This document shows positions 27,517 to 36,265 of a stretch of DNA of 64,000 nucleotides, one piece after another. How positions within the stretch are numbered: position 1 is the first letter of the stretch; the number at the start of each line of letters is the position of its first letter. The position numbers and the translations under genes are program-made. The DNA lies in contig CAWIGP010000002.1 in NCBI GenBank assembly GCA_963835735.1, positions 1,550,001 through 1,614,000 on the forward strand. Direction: 5' to 3'. The notes under the pieces were generated by a model, which was not told where the DNA came from, did not search any database, and was given only the letters and a program-made list of their open reading frames with translations. The stretch is from DASQMT01 sp963835735. Lineage in GTDB: Bacteria > Actinomycetota > Thermoleophilia > Solirubrobacterales > Solirubrobacteraceae.

Positions 27517-28836
27517 TCACGTGATCCAGAGCCCGGTGGCCAGCGTGCGCGCCGGGCGGCCGAGCGCGAGCACCGCGACCGGCAGCAGCAGCACGGTGGC
27601 GATCGCGCCGGCGACCACGAGCCCCACGCCCGCGAACGGCTCCGCGTCGCTCCAGCGCACCGCCGCCTCGGCGACACCCGCGCAGGCGAGCGCGATCAGT
27701 GCGGCGCGCGCCCGGCCCAGCGATTCGAGCACGCCACACAACAGCATGGCCGGCGCGAGCAGCCCGAACCCGACCAGCATCCAGGCGGCCTCGTCGACCG
27801 GGCCCAGCCACGGGGTGAGCAGCAGCAGCGCCGCCGACAACACAGCGGCGATCGCCACGAGCTCGCTCAGCGCGCCCAGCAGCAGCCGCAGCGGAGCCGA
27901 GGCGAGCCCGCGCGGCGACTGCGCTCCCACCCGCACGCCCCACGCCGCGCGCGGGATCGCGTGGCCGAGGCCGCGCAGGCGGTAGGAACCCCAGAAGCCG
28001 GCGACGGCGGAAGGGAGCAGGCCGACCGCCGCCACCGCGCCGTCGCTCCAGCTGACGGTCGGGTCGATGATCAACAGGACGCCGGTGCCCGCGCCGATCG
28101 CGGTCGCCGCGCCGACGCGGGTCCAGCGCGCGCCCGCGCCGCGCAGCGTGTCGTCCCCAGGCCGTAGTGCCGCCAGCGCCGCGAGCGCGGCCGCCGCAGC
28201 GGTCACTCCGAGCACTGCGAGCGGCGCGAGCCCTGCGAGCAGCGCGGCCGTCGTCAGCAGGATGCCGGCGGCGTAGCGACGCGGCAGGTGGGACTGCACG
28301 AGCACGGTGCCGGCGACCCAGGTGACGGTGAGCAGGCCCGCGATCAGTCCGGCCTGCCCCAGCGCGAGCCACCCGCCGCCCACGAGCGCGCACGCCGCGA
28401 GCGCCAGCACCGGGCGCCGGCGCGCCAGTTGCGCGCGGCCGTGCTCACGTACCAGGTAGCGGCAGCTCAGCCCCCACTGGAGCCCGAGCGTCACCGGCAG
28501 CGCGAGCATCACCGCGTGCCCGACCGTGCTCGCCCCGACGTGCTCGGCGAGCGGCGCGGTCCAGCAGGCGATCGCGATCACGGTGATCAGGAACGTGAGC
28601 GCCTCGGCGAGCGCGCCCTTCCCGTCGCGGCGCTCCGGGAGCGCGCCGGCGCTCGGCTCCGGCTCGGGGCTGGCCTCGCGCATGACCTCCCGCGCGGTGT
28701 CGAGCGCGTGCTGGGCCGGCAGGCCGGCCCAGGCCTCGAGCGCTACTGCGGCCTCGAGCATGTCCTGCGGCCGGCGCCCGAGCCGCGCCTCCACCAGGCG
28801 GCGCGCGCCCGGCGGGTCGATCAGCGCGCCGGTCAC
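27517..28836 (-). CDS. Polytopic membrane protein of the exopolysaccharide operon, PelG-like candidate
   Basis: 439 aa from a GTG start overlapping the pelF-like stop (GTGA). A soluble N-terminal part of about 95 residues (DMLEAAVALEAWAGLPAQHA) precedes about 12 hydrophobic segments. In Pseudomonas Pel systems, pelF is followed by pelG, a 12-helix exporter of the MATE/flippase type. Position and topology make this the likely export channel, but I do not see convincing sequence motifs, so the family link is inference from context. An unrelated new exporter family is the alternative. Localisation is the cytoplasmic membrane. Confidence 0.7.
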   Translation of the reverse strand: MTGALIDPPGARRLVEARLGRRPQDMLEAAVALEAWAGLPAQHALDTAREVMREASPEPEPSAGALPERRDGKGALAEALTFLITVIAIACWTAPLAEHVGASTVGHAVMLALPVTLGLQWGLSCRYLVREHGRAQLARRRPVLALAACALVGGGWLALGQAGLIAGLLTVTWVAGTVLVQSHLPRRYAAGILLTTAALLAGLAPLAVLGVTAAAAALAALAALRPGDDTLRGAGARWTRVGAATAIGAGTGVLLIIDPTVSWSDGAVAAVGLLPSAVAGFWGSYRLRGLGHAIPRAAWGVRVGAQSPRGLASAPLRLLLGALSELVAIAAVLSAALLLLTPWLGPVDEAAWMLVGFGLLAPAMLLCGVLESLGRARAALIALACAGVAEAAVRWSDAEPFAGVGLVVAGAIATVLLLPVAVLALGRPARTLATGLWIT

Positions 28837-30287
28837 CCCGCGACGCTCTCTCGGACGTAAGGCCGGGCGACCGTGCGGAGCAGGTCGCGATAGCCGTCGA
28901 CGCACGCGGCCCCGCTGAAGATGCGCGCCAGCCGCTGATGGCCCAGCCGCCCGAGCTGCCACGCGAGCGCCGGGTTGCGCACGAGCGTGACGATCGCCAT
29001 CGCCAGCCCGTGGTCGTCACCGGGCGTGATCACGGCCCCGCAGCCCTTGACGACGTCGGGCACGCCGCCGACGCCGGTGGAGATGACCGGGCGGGCCTGG
29101 CTCATCGCCTCCAGGATCGACATCGGCAGGCCCTCGGAGATGCTCGTCATGAGGATCACGTCCGCGGCCCGCATCACCCCGGTCGGATCCGTTGTCCGGC
29201 CCATGAAGCGGAAGCGGTCGCCGAGCCCGAGCCGCTCGTGCATCGCGAGACAGGAACGCGCGTAGACGTCCTCCCCGTCGGTCATCGGCCCGTAGTGCAG
29301 GAACTGCGCGTGCGGCACGGCATGGAGCGCCTCGGCGGCGACCCGCAGCATCGTGTGGACGTCCTTGAGCGGATCGATCCGGCCGACCGACACGACCCGG
29401 CCGGCACCCGGCGGCGGCACCGGTGCGGCGGATCGGTCAAGCCCGTTGTAGAGCACGAGGATCTTGGCCGGGTCGATGCCGAAGCCCATCTCCCAGTAGG
29501 CGTTGGCATCGGTGACCGGAGCGACGACATCGGCCCACTCGTAGGCGCAGCGGGCGAGGCCGCGCGCGAGCCGCGTGGCGGCGAAGCGGCTGCCGGGCGA
29601 GCCACCGTTGCGGATCGCCGCGAGGTAGGACTCGCGCACGTAGACGCCGTGCTCGGTCAGGACCAGCGGCGTGCCGTGGAGCGCCTTGTTGACGACCGCC
29701 GGGATCGCCGACCAGCCGGCCGCGGTCACGTGCAGGACGTCGACCTCGGGCGCCGGCGCGGCAGCGCACCGCGCGATCCAGTAGAGCGTCTGATAGAGCT
29801 GCGCCGCCTCGAGCTGATCGAGCGCGGGCGGCGTCCCGGCCTCGGCGACCCGTTCGCCGAGCACGTCTCCGAGCGCGGCGAGGAAGCCGTCCCAGGCCTG
29901 ACCGGAGCGGAACGCGCGGCGCACGCCGGCGGGGTTGCGCCGGCACCAGACCAGGCCGGCGACGAGCGCGCCGGTGTCGCCCTTCCAGCCGATCAGGTTG
30001 CGTACGAGCAGCGCCGGCAGCGCGTGGTTCGCGCGCCCTGACGCACGCCCGCCGCGCGCCAGCCGCTCCGACCAGATCTCGATCGGTCCGTGCTCGCGCG
30101 CGTGTGGCGGGAGCGCGAAGCGCCGCGACCGCCCGTGCGCGCCGATGATCGGCAGCACGTGCCAGTCGAACTCCTCCAGGCCGTTGACGAGCAGATCGCA
30201 CCATGAGCTGACGCCGCCGACGACGTACGGATACGTGCCCTCGGTGGTGAGCAGTACCCGGGTACGGTCAGAGGGCGCCGTCGTCAT
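28833..30287 (-). CDS. pelF: PelF-type family 4 glycosyltransferase
   Basis: 484 aa. The N-terminal TEGTYPYVVGGVSSWCD (about residues 15-31) is the hallmark of PelF (DUF3492 plus GT4). VLTEHGVYVRESYL and the GT-B C-terminal half with VVSVGRIDPLKD, GRTTDPTGVMRAADV and the EX7E-type SEGLPMSILEAMSQARPV follow. PelF uses UDP-sugars to build the partly deacetylated GalNAc/GlcNAc-rich Pel polymer, and fungal Gt4c of the galactosaminogalactan cluster is related. Cytoplasmic, presumably docked to the membrane partner encoded next. Its ATG lies 20 bases inside the preceding coiled-coil gene, and its stop overlaps the GTG of the membrane-protein gene. The symbol is given for family resemblance. Confidence 0.88.
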   Translation of the reverse strand: MTTAPSDRTRVLLTTEGTYPYVVGGVSSWCDLLVNGLEEFDWHVLPIIGAHGRSRRFALPPHAREHGPIEIWSERLARGGRASGRANHALPALLVRNLIGWKGDTGALVAGLVWCRRNPAGVRRAFRSGQAWDGFLAALGDVLGERVAEAGTPPALDQLEAAQLYQTLYWIARCAAAPAPEVDVLHVTAAGWSAIPAVVNKALHGTPLVLTEHGVYVRESYLAAIRNGGSPGSRFAATRLARGLARCAYEWADVVAPVTDANAYWEMGFGIDPAKILVLYNGLDRSAAPVPPPGAGRVVSVGRIDPLKDVHTMLRVAAEALHAVPHAQFLHYGPMTDGEDVYARSCLAMHERLGLGDRFRFMGRTTDPTGVMRAADVILMTSISEGLPMSILEAMSQARPVISTGVGGVPDVVKGCGAVITPGDDHGLAMAIVTLVRNPALAWQLGRLGHQRLARIFSGAACVDGYRDLLRTVARPYVRESVAG

Positions 30288-30663
30288 CGCCGCGTTCCTC
30301 AGAACTTCCGTGCAGCGGCACGAGCTGATCCGCTGCCGAGGCGAGCGCGTCCAGGCGCGCCTCGAACACCACCATCGCGCGCTCGATCTCGTGGCAGATC
30401 TCGATCAGCGACTCGCGGATGACGAGCCCCTCGACGAGCATCTGTGCGGTCTCGTCGGCGAGGTTGCCGCGGTCGACCTCCTCGGCGCGCAGCGAGCGCG
30501 CGCGCTCGAGCAGGTCGCCGATGTTGTGCTGCTGGTGGCGCGCGGCCTTCAGGCGGGCGTTCTCCTCGCGCAGCAGCACGACCTCCGCCTCGAGCGCCGC
30601 GCGGGGGTCGGGCGCGCCCTCCGCGGATGCGGAGCGCTCGAACCGGCGCCGGCGCGTGCTCAT
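30268..30663 (-). CDS. Small coiled-coil protein between deacetylase and glycosyltransferase genes
   Basis: 131 aa. A basic N-terminus (RRRRFERSAS), then a predicted coiled coil (LEAEVVLLREENARLKAARH) and a helical body (LVEGLVIRESLIEICHEIER), ending in an acidic tail. No signal peptide or membrane helix. The ATG overlaps the stop of the deacetylase gene (ATGA) and its 3' end overlaps pelF by 20 bases, so expression is locked to the operon. I know no family. A scaffolding role for the cytoplasmic glycosyltransferase is possible but unproven. Confidence 0.75.
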   Translation of the reverse strand: MSTRRRRFERSASAEGAPDPRAALEAEVVLLREENARLKAARHQQHNIGDLLERARSLRAEEVDRGNLADETAQMLVEGLVIRESLIEICHEIERAMVVFEARLDALASAADQLVPLHGSSEERGDDDGAL

Positions 30664-33593
30664 CCCTTCACGACCTTGAACCGGACTCGCTTGGGTTCGG
30701 CCCGCTCGCCCTTGCGCTTCGCGGTGATGATCACCCGGTGGCGGCCGGTCTTGAGCAGGCGGGCGCCGAACCGGCCGCGGAAGCGCACGACGGTGCTGCC
30801 GCGCTTGGCCTTGCGCGTGATCGTTCCGACCTTGCGCCAGCGCGGATGCTTGCGCGGCCCGACGGCGCGCTGGAACTTCAGCCGGACGGTCGCGGGCTTG
30901 TTCAGCCTGAAGGTGATCGTCGCGCCGTCGAGGCGCGTGCCCTGCTTCTTGCGCTTGTGGGCGACCGCGAAGCGCTTCGGGCTCATCCGCACGCGCGACA
31001 GCGCGAGCCGGGCCCTCTTGGCCCCCGGCTTGGGCTTCCCTTGCGCCTGGCCGCCGCTCGGCTTGCGGGCGGGCGGCGCCGGCGGCGACTTCGCCAGCTC
31101 GATCGCGTCGAGCACCTGCACGCGGCCTGGCGCGACGGTGATCCAGCCGGACCGCTGGCCGCCGTACGCGCCGCCGGCGTTCGTGCCGGTGACCGGGACC
31201 TCGACCGCTGCGCTGCCCGTGTTCTGGATGTGGACGCGACCGTCCAGCAGCCACGCCGACAGCGTGGGTGAGCTCCGGTTCGCCCGCCAGACGTCCTGCT
31301 GCCGCAGCGTGTCGGCCACCTGCTGCTGGGTGAGCTGCAGCAGCGGCATCGTCGTGCGGTCGAAGATCTGGTCGTAGCGCGCGACCAGCGTGTCGATCAC
31401 CGCGTACAGGGTGCCGCCGACGGTCGTGTCGGTGGCCGCCTTGGTCAGATCCGACTCCGCGATGTTGGTCTGGTGGAAGTAGTGCGGGCGCGGATCGTTG
31501 CCCATCAGGTGGCCGAACATGATCCGCGTCTCGCTGTCGAGGTACTCCTGCCACGTCGCCGGCGTGGTCCGGCACGTCGTCACGTTCGGGATGTCCTGGC
31601 ATGCGCCTTCCCGGACGGCCGGCGTGGCCGGGTCGTCCTTGATGTAGATCCAGTTGTACTCGTCGAGCTGATGCGCCCGGTTGGCGACGTTGTAGTACAC
31701 GTTCGACGGGTAACGCGGGACCGCGTGGATGGCGGGGGTCAGCGGGAACGAGGCGCCCTTCGGGAAGTTCGTCGGGTCGGTCTCCGAGATCGGGCTCTTC
31801 GTCGGCGGGTTCGGGTACGGCTTGGAGGAGTCCGACGCGACCGTGTGGATGCCTGCGGCGGTGAGCGCCGGCACGTAGCTCGGGTTCTGCGTGTACGGCG
31901 CCAACGCCGCAGTGTTGGTCGTCGGCGGCGTGCCCGCCGAGCCGGCGCCGCCGGTGTCCGTGATCGACAAGACGATCGGAGCGGTGCCGTTGTCGACGGC
32001 GGCGCGCGGGTCGGGCCGGTTGAGTGCCCCGACCAGTGTCCACGTGTCCAGATTCGTCGGGCTGCGGTAGAGCTTGAAGCCGGTGGCGTGGCAGACGGCG
32101 TTGAAGGTGGCGATCACGCCGCTGTTGACCGGGAGCACGTCGGTCGTCGAGACCGATGCGACCGTCTCTCCGGCCGGCGACGTGGCGGTGATCGCGTAGT
32201 CGTACGTGCCCGCAGGGAGCGACCCGGTCGTCTCGACGAGGTCATCGAACATCGGCGGATCGATCGTGCCCGGGTTGCCCGGCCGCACATTCGCCAGCCC
32301 CGAGTGCTCGCCGGTGATCGCCTCGCTCGGATCGTTCAGGCCCGGGCTCACCGCACCGATCAGCTGGTTGAACCGAGCCTGGTTCAGCGTCAGCTGGTTG
32401 CGGGTGAACGACTCGGTCGTGCAGTCCAGGTTCGGGTGCTGGAACGTGTGGTTGATCCAGCGGAACTGGTTCTTCGCCGCCTGGAAGGCGCTGAACAGGG
32501 CATCCGGCCCGTAGCCGTCGGGCGGTGGATCGACTCCGCCCATGTTGTAGACCATGTTCAGCTTGAGGCCGGTCCGGTTCTGCCAGGCGACGGCGTTCGT
32601 GACATCCGGCGCGGCCATCCGGATCGCCTGGTCGGAGTCGTAGATCGTGACGTTGTTGACGGGGTCCCAGCGGTCGTCGCCGAGGAAGACGTCGTCGACG
32701 TCGAGCCCCAGGTAGTTGCGCTGGTAGCCGAGGAAGACGCCGCGCGTGACCCACGTCAGCATCCCGTGCCGGAGCGCCTGGTTGTGGCTCTGGAACTGGT
32801 TGCTCGCCAGCGTCATCACCATCTCCTCGCGGCCGTCGTCCGGGCGCGTGTAGATGCCGAGATAGGCGGCTCCGGCCGTCGGCGTCGCCACGAGCGGCTG
32901 CCAGTCAGCCGGATTGACCGGCGTGGCCTCGTAGCCGAACGCCTCGTTCGCCTGCAGTGGCGCGTCGTCGGCGACGGGCACCGGCCCCTTCAGGTAGGGG
33001 AACAGCGCCTTGCCCGCCGGCGTGAGCTGGCCCATTCGGCCATCCTGGCTCGTGCCCCCCACGACGTTGAGCCCGTGAATCGGCGACGGCGCGGTGTAGT
33101 CGCTCAGCCGTCGGATCCCGAACGTGCGCTCGAACTTGTCGAGCGTGGCCCACTCCGCGTCGGAGAGTGCGGAGAGATAGCTCGTCGTCTGGTTGCGGTT
33201 CGTCAGGTTGCGGCCGAGGTCGCCGCTGGCCAGGATCACCGCCTGGTAGCGGGCACGGTTGGCGCCGTAGTCGGCCAGCCGCTCATCGGTCAGCGTTGCG
33301 ACCTTGGTCGCCCCGGTGTAGGCGACGAACGTGTCGTAGGGCACGCCTTCTCGCTCGAGCGCGGCCTGCCACGCGCCGAATCCCGGCTCGGTCCCATCGG
33401 CGGACAGCAGCAGCACGCGCATGTCGATCCGCTGGCCGGGCTTGCTGTCGTTCGCGGGCGCGGCATGCCCGAGCGGGAGCAGGAGCAACAGCGCGAGGAG
33501 TGCACCCAGCGCTGCAATTGGGAGCAAGATCCGGGGGGTGATTGTCCCGGGCGCTCCCTTAGCCGTCGAGCGCCCGTGCCCGACGTGTGGCAT
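30660..33593 (-). CDS. Agd3-like exopolysaccharide deacetylase (CE18-type), exported
   Basis: 977 aa. A hydrophobic export segment (about residues 20-46) is followed by an N-terminal domain (about 55-285) corresponding in position to the CBM87 region of Agd3. The deacetylase barrel carries LGLDVDDVFLGDD (catalytic and metal aspartates, 298-301) and NHTFQHPNLD (metal histidines, 382-386), with DPRPHYFHQTN later. A fibronectin-like insert (about 455-555) interrupts the barrel. The last 120 residues are lysine-rich beta structure. Agd3 removes acetyl groups from galactosaminogalactan in Aspergillus biofilm; here it should make the secreted polymer cationic. ATG 33593 has AGAGG upstream, and the gene is first in the tightly coupled operon. 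Confidence 0.8.
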   Translation of the reverse strand: MPHVGHGRSTAKGAPGTITPRILLPIAALGALLALLLLLPLGHAAPANDSKPGQRIDMRVLLLSADGTEPGFGAWQAALEREGVPYDTFVAYTGATKVATLTDERLADYGANRARYQAVILASGDLGRNLTNRNQTTSYLSALSDAEWATLDKFERTFGIRRLSDYTAPSPIHGLNVVGGTSQDGRMGQLTPAGKALFPYLKGPVPVADDAPLQANEAFGYEATPVNPADWQPLVATPTAGAAYLGIYTRPDDGREEMVMTLASNQFQSHNQALRHGMLTWVTRGVFLGYQRNYLGLDVDDVFLGDDRWDPVNNVTIYDSDQAIRMAAPDVTNAVAWQNRTGLKLNMVYNMGGVDPPPDGYGPDALFSAFQAAKNQFRWINHTFQHPNLDCTTESFTRNQLTLNQARFNQLIGAVSPGLNDPSEAITGEHSGLANVRPGNPGTIDPPMFDDLVETTGSLPAGTYDYAITATSPAGETVASVSTTDVLPVNSGVIATFNAVCHATGFKLYRSPTNLDTWTLVGALNRPDPRAAVDNGTAPIVLSITDTGGAGSAGTPPTTNTAALAPYTQNPSYVPALTAAGIHTVASDSSKPYPNPPTKSPISETDPTNFPKGASFPLTPAIHAVPRYPSNVYYNVANRAHQLDEYNWIYIKDDPATPAVREGACQDIPNVTTCRTTPATWQEYLDSETRIMFGHLMGNDPRPHYFHQTNIAESDLTKAATDTTVGGTLYAVIDTLVARYDQIFDRTTMPLLQLTQQQVADTLRQQDVWRANRSSPTLSAWLLDGRVHIQNTGSAAVEVPVTGTNAGGAYGGQRSGWITVAPGRVQVLDAIELAKSPPAPPARKPSGGQAQGKPKPGAKRARLALSRVRMSPKRFAVAHKRKKQGTRLDGATITFRLNKPATVRLKFQRAVGPRKHPRWRKVGTITRKAKRGSTVVRFRGRFGARLLKTGRHRVIITAKRKGERAEPKRVRFKVVKG

Positions 33594-33761
33594 CGCTGCC
33601 TCTCTGCTTCATCCGTGGCCTGACGGCGGACTACCAATCACCGGCGCATAGGCCTGCCGCGATCATGCGCAGGACGCGCGGCCGATGAAAAGGCCCGGCT
33701 TAGGTCGCTGTAACGATACTGACCGCCACTCCCCCCATTGGGATAGCCCTGCGCGAGCCGG

Positions 33762-34709
33762 TCACGGATACACGCAGTAGTGGACACCGCCGCCCGCGGC
33801 GATGGCTCCGGTCGTCCCGGCGTTCACGTACTGCCACTGGTAGTCGGGCTTCCCGCCGACCCAGTAGACGATCTCGTACACGCCGACCGCATGGATCCCC
33901 TGACCGGCGGGGATCGCGATCGGGCCCCAGCTGTAAGGGCTCGGCTGCTGGGCGCCGTTCGGATGGAACTGCGAGATTCCGTCCAACGTCGCGGTCCAGG
34001 TGTCCCAGCGGCCGGCGTTCTCGCCACCCACCCCGAGCCAGTGCCAGCCGCCGGCGGTCGTGTACCAGGCGATCCAGCCGCGAGTGGAGATCGACGTCTG
34101 GCTCTGCGTCGTGAAGTCCGGCGTCACCAGGTACGCCGGCGGCGCGCCCGACGCGTCCGGCGAGCACTGCAGCCGGCCGTCGGTCCAGAACACCTTGGCG
34201 GGCGGCGAGCCGCCGCGAGTGCGCAGCGTGAAGTCGACGCGGGTGGCCTTGCCGCGCTCGGTGACGGTCGCAGTGGCGGCGAGCGTCGCGCGGCGCACGA
34301 GTCGCTTGGCGACCTTGCGCGTCACTCGCAGCGTCGCGGTCGCACGGTTGGCGGAGCAGCTGTAGCGACCCCGGGCGAAAGTCCCGCCGCGCACGCCACG
34401 CGCACGCACAGTCAGCTTGCCGCTCGCGCTGCACGCGAGCGGGAGCGCGAACCGGCGCCGCCCACGGTCGAAACGCGCGGGGCTCCCGTCGAGCAGCGCC
34501 GGGCCAGTCGCGCCGATGGGGATCGTCCCCGGCGTGCCGGGCGGGACGACGGCCGGTGCGGTACCAGGAGGCGCGGGCAGGTCGGCGCCGTTACCCGGAG
34601 GCGGCCCGGGGGGACCGGGCGGCGCCTGGGCGGCCGCCGTGGCCGGAAGCACCGCCGCGGCGGCGATGACCGGGACGAGCAAACGCCACGTGTGAACCTT
34701 CGAGTGCAC
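33762..34709 (-). CDS. Secreted protein of unknown function near the exopolysaccharide operon
   Basis: 315 aa. A signal peptide (about residues 8-28, ending ATAAAQA) precedes a Pro/Gly-rich linker (PPGPPGPPPGNGADLPAPPG), a basic beta-sandwich region with two cysteines (CSASGKLTVRARGV, YSCSANRATA), then a tryptophan- and tyrosine-rich C-terminal part (GWIAWYTTAGGWHWLG, PDYQWQYVNAG). The aromatic-rich end is reminiscent of carbohydrate-binding surfaces, but I recognise no family. 168 bases separate it from the deacetylase gene downstream, so it may be a separate transcript. A cell-wall or polymer-binding role is speculative. Confidence 0.7.
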   Translation of the reverse strand: MHSKVHTWRLLVPVIAAAAVLPATAAAQAPPGPPGPPPGNGADLPAPPGTAPAVVPPGTPGTIPIGATGPALLDGSPARFDRGRRRFALPLACSASGKLTVRARGVRGGTFARGRYSCSANRATATLRVTRKVAKRLVRRATLAATATVTERGKATRVDFTLRTRGGSPPAKVFWTDGRLQCSPDASGAPPAYLVTPDFTTQSQTSISTRGWIAWYTTAGGWHWLGVGGENAGRWDTWTATLDGISQFHPNGAQQPSPYSWGPIAIPAGQGIHAVGVYEIVYWVGGKPDYQWQYVNAGTTGAIAAGGGVHYCVYP

Positions 34710-34733
34710 CGGCTTCCTCCCTGAACGTATGAC

Positions 34734-35594
34734 TCACTCGCGGGCCGACCCGGCAGCGTGCCCGTCGACCAACCGCGCGCCGATCGCGCGCCGCAACCGC
34801 GCGGCCCGGTCGACCTGACGCGCGAACTCCGTCTCGTAGAGCTCGCGATGACGCGTACGCGCCGGGGGCACCGTATCCCGCCATGCTCCCGGCTGCCAAG
34901 CGAAGCGCTTGGCGTACCACGCAGCACCGCGCGGCAGCGGCGTCCAGCCGGCGGAAACCAGCGCCGACTCGAGCGTCCTCACGGCGTCGGCGAGCGCTCC
35001 GACCGAGCCGGCTCCTTCCGGCGGCCACTCGAGCGCGGGCGAGGCTGCCAGCATGACCGGCTCGGCGCCACCCTCGACCGGTCGCGCGGCGACGCGGAAC
35101 TGCGCCCCGCCTTCGACCAGGTGCCAGCCGACCTCGGCAGCCCACGCGCGATCCCGATCGGGTGGTGCGGGCGGCGCGCGCGGCGCGACCGCGACCGCCG
35201 CCGGCTCGACGACGGGCGGCGCGACGTCGTGCACCCAGAGCTCCGGCGCCGGGGGGCGGACCGGCGCGGCCCGCGGCCGCGCCGCCGGGACGCGGACCGC
35301 CGCCAGGCGGGAGTGCGGCCAGCGCAGCGAGACGAGCCACGTGGTGAGTCCTCCGGCGATCAGCGCCAGAACCGACGCCACCGCCAGTCGCTCGACCCCG
35401 TCCGACGGGGCGCCGACCATGTCGCCCGGTGGCGCCTGTGAGACGACGCTCCCGGGAGCGTCGTCATCCGGCGCGGGTAGCGGATAGGCGTCCCAGATCC
35501 GCTTCTCGGGTGCGGCGGCGAGCGCGAGCGCTGGCGCCGGCGCCAGCAATGCGGCGACGGCCAAGACCAACCCGGCGGCCGTCCGGTCCACCAT
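34734..35594 (-). CDS. Membrane-anchored or exported protein of unknown function
   Basis: 286 aa. A signal peptide (about residues 6-28), a short extracellular stretch (KRIWDAYPLPAPDDDAPG), a single transmembrane helix (about 68-88), a proline/alanine linker, and a C-terminal domain from about 145 with regularly spaced tryptophans (AWAAEVGWHLVEGG, AWYAKRFAWQPGAW, ELYETEFARQVDRAARLRRA). The topology suggests an intracellular C-terminal domain. It lies 24 bases upstream of the secreted-protein gene and is probably co-transcribed with it. No family recognised. Confidence 0.65.
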   Translation of the reverse strand: MVDRTAAGLVLAVAALLAPAPALALAAAPEKRIWDAYPLPAPDDDAPGSVVSQAPPGDMVGAPSDGVERLAVASVLALIAGGLTTWLVSLRWPHSRLAAVRVPAARPRAAPVRPPAPELWVHDVAPPVVEPAAVAVAPRAPPAPPDRDRAWAAEVGWHLVEGGAQFRVAARPVEGGAEPVMLAASPALEWPPEGAGSVGALADAVRTLESALVSAGWTPLPRGAAWYAKRFAWQPGAWRDTVPPARTRHRELYETEFARQVDRAARLRRAIGARLVDGHAAGSARE

Positions 35595-35683
35595 GTCGCA
35601 ACGTTATCCGGGGCGCTACCACGCAGGCAAGTGGCTGGACTTTGGGTCAGGAGACCTGGCGCCCCGCCACTGGCCCGCGCGGC

Positions 35684-36142
35684 TCAGTGGTCGTCGCCGC
35701 CGTGACCGCGCCCGCGCCCGCGACTGCTGTCGTCGTCGTCGCCGTCATGCCCGCGATGATCATCGAACACGTCGTCACCGCCGCCGGGTCCCCGGCGATC
35801 GTCGAACCCGTCGTCCCCGCCACGGCCTCGGCCTCGGCCGCGCCCGCGATCGTCGTCGTCATCGTGGTGGCGATCGTCGGACCCGCGGTCGTCGCGCCCG
35901 CGCCGGCGGTCGCCGTCGTCCGAGCCCGACGGCGACGAGACCGGCACCACCGCCGACCGCGCCGCGCCGTCGCCGTCGCGCCGGATCGTGCGCGTCACGA
36001 CCTCGGTGCGCGCCGCTTGCGGCTGCGCTCCCGCCGGCTCGGCCTCAGGGCGCGCATCGCCGGCGCCGAGCGCGAAGGCGGTGAGGCCGCCGAGCGCGAC
36101 CAGCGTGCCTGCCGTTGCAATCATCGTGCGAGTCAAAGCCAC
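35684..36142 (-). CDS. Small exported protein with Asp/Gly/Arg-rich tail
   Basis: 152 aa from a GTG start 5 bases after GAAGGAGG. One hydrophobic segment (about residues 7-27) serves as signal or anchor. From about 70 on, the chain is almost entirely Asp, Gly, Arg and His (runs such as HHDDDDDRGRGRGRGRGG), so it should be disordered and may bind divalent cations. It diverges from the two-component operon, whose last gene product has a similar tail. Co-regulation through the palindrome in the shared promoter region is plausible. The open frame has no stop despite the low complexity. Confidence 0.65.
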   Translation of the reverse strand: MALTRTMIATAGTLVALGGLTAFALGAGDARPEAEPAGAQPQAARTEVVTRTIRRDGDGAARSAVVPVSSPSGSDDGDRRRGRDDRGSDDRHHDDDDDRGRGRGRGRGGDDGFDDRRGPGGGDDVFDDHRGHDGDDDDSSRGRGRGHGGDDH

Positions 36143-36236
36143 CGTGTCCTCCTTCTCAGGGTCGGCGGCCCACTATCGACGCGGCGCGTCCAAGGACTGG
36201 GCAATCGCGGGTAAAGCTTCGGCCAAATGCCTGGAA

Positions 36237-36259
36237 CCGGCGGTTTCGCCGGATACCTT
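36237..36259 (+). promoter_or_regulatory. Palindrome and -10 element in the divergent promoter of the two-component operon
   Basis: CCGGCG-GTTT-CGCCGG (36237-36252) is a perfect 6-bp inverted repeat directly before TACCTT (36254-36259). That hexamer ends 6 bases from the regulator ATG at 36266. It could be an operator, for instance for autoregulation, or a hairpin; the position over the core promoter favours an operator. Confidence 0.4.
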
Positions 36260-36265
36260 TGCCCG

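Noticed and set aside
31473..33623. 716-codon open frame on the plus strand
   Set aside because: Antisense to the Agd3-like deacetylase, whose frame has clear catalytic motifs, a signal segment and operon coupling. The plus frame is low-complexity.
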